DNA of 64,000 nt from positions 88,191-152,190 of the forward strand of contig JAEXYH010000053.1 in assembly GCA_023451735.1 (NCBI GenBank), written 5' to 3'. A program made the translations under genes and the position numbers. This stretch comes from Pseudomonadota bacterium. GTDB lineage: Bacteria; Pseudomonadota; Alphaproteobacteria; Rhizobiales; Rhizobiaceae. The notes below the pieces were generated by a model. That model was not told where the DNA came from. It searched no databases and saw only the letters and a program-made list of their open reading frames with translations. This document shows, piece by piece, positions 60,317 to 64,000 of this stretch; position 1 is the first letter of the stretch; each line of letters starts with the position of its first letter.

Positions 60317-61084
60317 TCAGCGCGCGCCCATCCGAATTGCGCCGTCGAGACGAATGACCTCGCCGTTCAGCATGGTATTTTCCAGGATATGGCGGACAAG
60401 CGCCGCAAATTCGGACGGCCGCCCGAGCCGCGACGGAAACGGCACGCTGCCTCCAAGCGCCTGCCGCACTTCCGCTGGCATGGCAGCCATCATCGGCGTT
60501 TCGAAAACGCCCGGTGCAACCGATATGACGCGAATGCCATAACGCGCCAGTTCACGTGCGATCGGCAGCGTCATGGCCGCGATTCCACCCTTCGAAGCCG
60601 CATAGGCCGCCTGCCCGATCTGACCGTCAAAGGCAGCGATCGAGGCGGTGTTGACGATCACACCACGCTCGCCCTCCGCATCGGGCGCGCCGTCTTTTAT
60701 GGCGTTGGCGGCCAGCCGAAGCAGATTGAAGGAACCGATCAGATTGACGGTGATCGTCCGCGCGAAGCTTTCGAGGTCATGCGGCCCTTCACGACCGATC
60801 ACCTTCTGCGCGGGCGCAATGCCGGCGCAATTTATCAATCCGCGCAGATTGCCCAAGGTTTTCATTGCCGCAGCGACAGCAGCTTCTCCATCTTCGGCGT
60901 TGGTGACGTCGGTCTGGGCAAAATGCACGCTACCTGCAAATTCCTGCGCAATCGCCTCGCCTCTCTCACGATCGAGGTCGGCAATCACGATGCGTCCGCC
61001 TGCTTCGGCAAGCATGCGCACCGTCGCGGCCCCAAGGCCGGAACAGCCACCGGTGACAATAAAACCGGCATCGCGGATATGCAT
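60317..61084 (-). CDS. SDR 3-hydroxyacyl-CoA dehydrogenase (type II, HSD17B10-like)
   Basis: A 255-residue SDR: GGCSGLG nucleotide loop, NCAG, the catalytic Ser region NTASIAAFDGQ and Tyr-x3-Lys in YAASK. The pattern IVTGGCSGLGAATVRMLAEAGG and the closing GEVIRLDGAIRM match type II 3-hydroxyacyl-CoA (3-hydroxy-2-methylbutyryl-CoA) dehydrogenases. It is the first gene of the minus-strand operon and is divergent from an AraC regulator. Confidence 0.85.
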   Translation of the reverse strand: MHIRDAGFIVTGGCSGLGAATVRMLAEAGGRIVIADLDRERGEAIAQEFAGSVHFAQTDVTNAEDGEAAVAAAMKTLGNLRGLINCAGIAPAQKVIGREGPHDLESFARTITVNLIGSFNLLRLAANAIKDGAPDAEGERGVIVNTASIAAFDGQIGQAAYAASKGGIAAMTLPIARELARYGIRVISVAPGVFETPMMAAMPAEVRQALGGSVPFPSRLGRPSEFAALVRHILENTMLNGEVIRLDGAIRMGAR

Positions 61085-61215
61085 TACACCATTCCTCCCA
61101 TGCCGGCAGGCTCCTCAACCTGCACGACGAGCGGGATATTATAAGCTTTTGCTGTTGCAAGCGATGACGGAAGTGATCCATTATTTCGGCCAGTTTTGCC
61201 ACTGCAGCATCGACG

Positions 61216-62217
61216 ATGACGGACACCGAACGACACATGATCGCGCCGAGCTTCGTCGAGGAAGCCCTCGACAGCCTGCGCCGCAGCGGGCGCCCGACCG
61301 AGCCATTGCTGGCGGGCCTAGGCCTGCCAGACATCGTGACCGAGCAGGTCTCGGCGCAGACATTCGGGAAGCTATGGCTGGCCATAGCTGCGGAGCTGGA
61401 CGACGAGTGTTTTGGCCTCGGCGCCCGTCCGATGCAGCGCGGAAGCTTTACCTTGCTCTGCCACTGCGTGCTACATGCAGCAACACTCGAGCAGGCTCTG
61501 CGGCGAGCATTACGCTTTCTCAACCTCGTGCTCGGTGAGCCGACCGGCCGGCTGGTCATCCATGACGGGATTGCGGAAATCCAGCTTAGCGGCGAAGGAG
61601 AGCCGCGATCCGCCTTCGCTTATCGCAGCTACTGGATCATCCTGCACGGGCTGACCTGCTGGCTCGTGGGCCGGCGAATCCCGATCCGGCTCGTCGATTT
61701 TCGCTGCGTCGAGCCGGAATACAGCGCCGATCACCGGCTGTTCTTCGGCGCTCCCATCCGCTTCTCGCAGTCCGTCAGCCGACTGGGGTTTGATGCGTCC
61801 ATGCTTGCCCTGCCGATCTCACGCAGCGAGCAGCAACTGCGGCAATTTCTGCGCGGCGCGCCGGCCAACATCCTGCTGCGCTATCGATACGACGCCGGCA
61901 CCGCTGCAGCCGTGAGGCGACGCCTCAACCAAAAGGAGCCTTCCGACTGGACCAATTTCGCCGCCTTGGCCAGCGACATGCGCATGTCATCCTCGACGCT
62001 TCGCCATCGCCTGCATGACGAAGGGCAGAGTTATGCCAGCATCAAGGACGAGATCCGCCGAGACCTCGCCTGCGGTATGCTGACGAATACGAGCCAGACG
62101 GTCAGCGAGATCGCCACCCGTCTCGGCTATTCGGAGCCGAGTGCTTTCTACCGGGCGTTTCGGAAATGGTTGGGCGCCAGCCCCGAAACCTTTCGAAAGA
62201 GCCAGTTGCCCGAATAG
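61216..62217 (+). CDS. AraC family transcriptional regulator
   Basis: A 333-residue AraC protein with an N-terminal arabinose-binding-like domain of the OruR group (about residues 20-215) and a C-terminal double helix-turn-helix (about 235-330), MSSSTLRHRL and VSEIATRLGYSEPSAFYRAFRKWLG. It lies between the SDR/thiolase/dehydrogenase operon and the bkd operon, facing away from the first and towards the second, so it may regulate both in response to a branched-chain acid or its CoA ester. Confidence 0.9.
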   Translation: MTDTERHMIAPSFVEEALDSLRRSGRPTEPLLAGLGLPDIVTEQVSAQTFGKLWLAIAAELDDECFGLGARPMQRGSFTLLCHCVLHAATLEQALRRALRFLNLVLGEPTGRLVIHDGIAEIQLSGEGEPRSAFAYRSYWIILHGLTCWLVGRRIPIRLVDFRCVEPEYSADHRLFFGAPIRFSQSVSRLGFDASMLALPISRSEQQLRQFLRGAPANILLRYRYDAGTAAAVRRRLNQKEPSDWTNFAALASDMRMSSSTLRHRLHDEGQSYASIKDEIRRDLACGMLTNTSQTVSEIATRLGYSEPSAFYRAFRKWLGASPETFRKSQLPE

Positions 62218-62346
62218 ATTAAGGCCTATGGCAAAAATGTCCGAAAATTCACAGCAATTCTGTCATGGCTTGCCATTGGCGCTGCGAATACCATTCTTTC
62301 CTAATCGACACGCTTTTGAGGAGAAGCGGGCCGATCGGGAGGAAAT

Positions 62347-63579
62347 ATGGTGGATACAGGTCATTTGAGCCTGCACGTCCCGGAGCCTGCAGTGCGGCCG
62401 GGCGGGCAACCGGATTTTTCCAATGTCAACATTGCCAGAGCCGGCGCTGTGCCGCGTCCGGAGGTCAATGCCGCGGCAGAGGATATTCGCGATCTAGCCT
62501 ATTCGATCATCCGCGTCCTGAACCGGGAGGGCGAGGCCGTCGGTCCCTGGGCCGGTCTTTTGTCCGATGACGACCTGAGGACCGGCCTGCGCCACATGAT
62601 GACGCTGCGCGCCTTCGATGCGCGCATGCTGATGGCGCAGCGGCAGGGCAAGACATCCTTCTACATGCAGCATCTGGGCGAGGAAGCCGTCAGCTGCGCC
62701 TTTCGCAAGGCGTTGAAGAAGGGCGACATGAATTTCCCGACCTACCGGCAGGCGGGTCTTCTGATTGCCGACGACTACCCGATGCTCGAGATGATGAACC
62801 AGATCTATTCGAACGAAAGCGACCCGCTTCGCGGCCGGCAACTGCCGATCATGTATTCGTCGAAGGACCATGGTTTTTTCACCATCTCCGGCAACCTTGC
62901 CACGCAGTATGTGCAGGCCGTCGGCTGGGCCATGGCCTCTGCGATCAAGAACGATAGCCGCATCGCCGCCGCCTGGATCGGTGACGGCTCGACGGCTGAG
63001 TCGGATTTTCATTCCGCTCTGGTCTTCGCCTCGACGTATCAGGCACCAGTCGTCCTGAACGTCGTCAACAACCAGTGGGCCATCTCGACTTTTCAGGGCA
63101 TCGCCCGCGGCGGCTCCGGTACCTTTGCCGCCCGCGGCCTCGGTTTCGGCATTCCGGCCCTCAGGGTCGATGGCAACGACTATCTTGCCGTGCATGCCGT
63201 CGCCTGCTGGGCAGCGGAGCGGGCAAGGCGTAATCTCGGTCCGACGCTGATCGAATATGTCACCTATCGGGTCGGCGCGCATTCCACCTCTGACGACCCT
63301 AGCGCCTACCGCCCGAAGACCGAATCCGAAGCCTGGCCGCTCGGCGATCCGGTGCTCAGGCTGAAGAAACACCTGATCCTGCGCGGCCTCTGGTCGGAGG
63401 AACGGCATGTACAGGCGGAAGCGGAAATCACGGACGAAGTCATCACCGCCCAGCGCAAGGCCGAGGAACACGGCACGATGCATGCCGGCGGCAGGCCATC
63501 CGTACGCGATATTTTCGAAGGCGTTTATGCCGAGATGCCGCCGCATCTGCGTCGCCAGCGGCAGAAGGCAGGATACTGA
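62347..63579 (+). CDS. bkdA1: Branched-chain 2-oxoacid dehydrogenase E1 alpha subunit
   Basis: A 410-residue E1 alpha subunit. The thiamine diphosphate site is visible as GDGSTAESDFHSALVFASTY followed by VVNNQWAIS, and the C-terminal part has YRVGAHSTSDDPSAYR, typical of 2-oxoisovalerate dehydrogenase rather than pyruvate dehydrogenase. GGAGG lies four bases before the ATG. Together with the beta subunit it decarboxylates 2-oxo acids from Leu, Ile and Val. It is the first gene of an operon that leaves the window. Confidence 0.93.
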   Translation: MVDTGHLSLHVPEPAVRPGGQPDFSNVNIARAGAVPRPEVNAAAEDIRDLAYSIIRVLNREGEAVGPWAGLLSDDDLRTGLRHMMTLRAFDARMLMAQRQGKTSFYMQHLGEEAVSCAFRKALKKGDMNFPTYRQAGLLIADDYPMLEMMNQIYSNESDPLRGRQLPIMYSSKDHGFFTISGNLATQYVQAVGWAMASAIKNDSRIAAAWIGDGSTAESDFHSALVFASTYQAPVVLNVVNNQWAISTFQGIARGGSGTFAARGLGFGIPALRVDGNDYLAVHAVACWAAERARRNLGPTLIEYVTYRVGAHSTSDDPSAYRPKTESEAWPLGDPVLRLKKHLILRGLWSEERHVQAEAEITDEVITAQRKAEEHGTMHAGGRPSVRDIFEGVYAEMPPHLRRQRQKAGY

Positions 63580-63580
63580 C

Positions 63581-64000
63581 ATGGCCAGAATGACGATGAT
63601 CGAGGCGGTGAGAAGCGCCATGGATGTCACCATGGGCCGGGATGAAGACGTCGTGGTGTTCGGCGAGGATGTCGGCTACTTCGGCGGCGTCTTCCGCTGC
63701 ACCCAGGGCCTGCAGGCGAAATACGGCAAGACTCGCTGTTTCGACACGCCAATCAACGAATCCGGCATTGTCGGCACCGCGATCGGCATGGCGGCATACG
63801 GGCTGAAACCCTGCGTCGAGATCCAGTTCGCCGACTACATGTACCCGGCCTATGATCAGCTGACCCAAGAGGCGGCGCGCATCCGCTATCGCTCCAACGG
63901 CGATTTTACCTGCCCGATCGTCGTACGAATGCCGACAGGCGGCGGCATTTTTGGCGGGCAGACACACAGCCAGAGCCCCGAAGCCTTGTTCACCCATGTC
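63581..64000 (+). CDS. bkdA2: Branched-chain 2-oxoacid dehydrogenase E1 beta subunit (partial)
   Basis: The first 140 residues of a transketolase-like E1 beta subunit: ARMTMIEAVRSAMDV, FGEDVGYFGGVFR, FDTPINESGIVGTAIGMA, the AADYMYPA-like FADYMYPAYDQ and RMPTGGGIFGG. It starts two bases after the bkdA1 stop, and the gene continues past the window edge. E2 (bkdB) and lipoamide dehydrogenase genes are expected further on. Confidence 0.93.
   Translation, partial: MARMTMIEAVRSAMDVTMGRDEDVVVFGEDVGYFGGVFRCTQGLQAKYGKTRCFDTPINESGIVGTAIGMAAYGLKPCVEIQFADYMYPAYDQLTQEAARIRYRSNGDFTCPIVVRMPTGGGIFGGQTHSQSPEALFTHV

Overview
The window looks like DNA of an alphaproteobacterium of the Rhizobiaceae type (Rhizobium, Agrobacterium or Ensifer relatives). 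The evidence is the high GC content, the many ABC uptake systems tied to small catabolic operons, the napEFDABC and nirK-nirV-nnrR plus norEF/norCBQD gene sets in the order known from that family, and an SBP resembling the opine-binding proteins of Agrobacterium. The genus cannot be fixed from the sequence alone. No rRNA, tRNA, CRISPR array or intact insertion sequence was recognised.

Region 1 (about 0.06-17.2 kb) is a nitrogen-compound catabolic island. A GntR/FCD regulator is divergent from an operon of an M20 amidohydrolase and a polar-amino-acid or opine-type ABC transporter. A second operon on the minus strand encodes an SDR, a second amino-acid ABC transporter and an RraA-like aldolase; a LysR regulator is divergent from it. 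A third minus-strand operon encodes BCCP, biotin carboxylase, a second BCCP-like protein without a biotinylation lysine, PxpB, PxpC, PxpA and an aminotransferase. Together they suggest import of an acylated or lactam-type amino acid, ring opening by a 5-oxoprolinase-like or carboxylase complex, transamination and aldol cleavage. The substrate is unknown.

Region 2 (17.2-20.7 kb) is a junction zone. It holds a DUF2478 protein and a MogA/MoaB-like protein, then two abutting pseudogene fragments (a Gfo/Idh/MocA oxidoreductase and a sugar ABC permease), then a hexose-6-phosphate mutarotase and about 600 bases without a convincing gene.

Region 3 (20.7-28.6 kb) is a plant-oligosaccharide locus: a CUT1 sugar ABC transporter, a GH4 glycosidase, a GH88/GH105 unsaturated-glycuronyl hydrolase and a divergent IclR regulator. 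Region 4 (28.7-35.1 kb) is an M24 peptidase divergent from a complete Dpp/Opp-type ABC operon.

Region 5 (35.2-57.9 kb) is a denitrification island: nnrR, nirV and nirK; napEFDABC; two DUF2249 proteins; hemN; norD, Q, B, C; norF, norE; and a long plus-strand operon of a 51-residue membrane protein, a hemerythrin-like protein, NnrU, a complete NitT/TauT-like ABC transporter and two NnrS paralogues. TTG-N8-CAA boxes of the Crp/Fnr family lie before nirK, napE, hemN, norC and norE. The napE box is Fnr-like and sits about 42 bases before a predicted start site, while the nor boxes share a longer NnrR-like palindrome. Nitrate can therefore be reduced to nitrous oxide by genes in the window; nosZ is not present here.

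Region 6 (58.0-64.0 kb) fits isoleucine or branched-chain acid breakdown: an acyl-CoA dehydrogenase, a thiolase and a type-II 3-hydroxyacyl-CoA dehydrogenase on the minus strand, a divergent AraC regulator, then bkdA1 and the start of bkdA2, which runs off the window edge.
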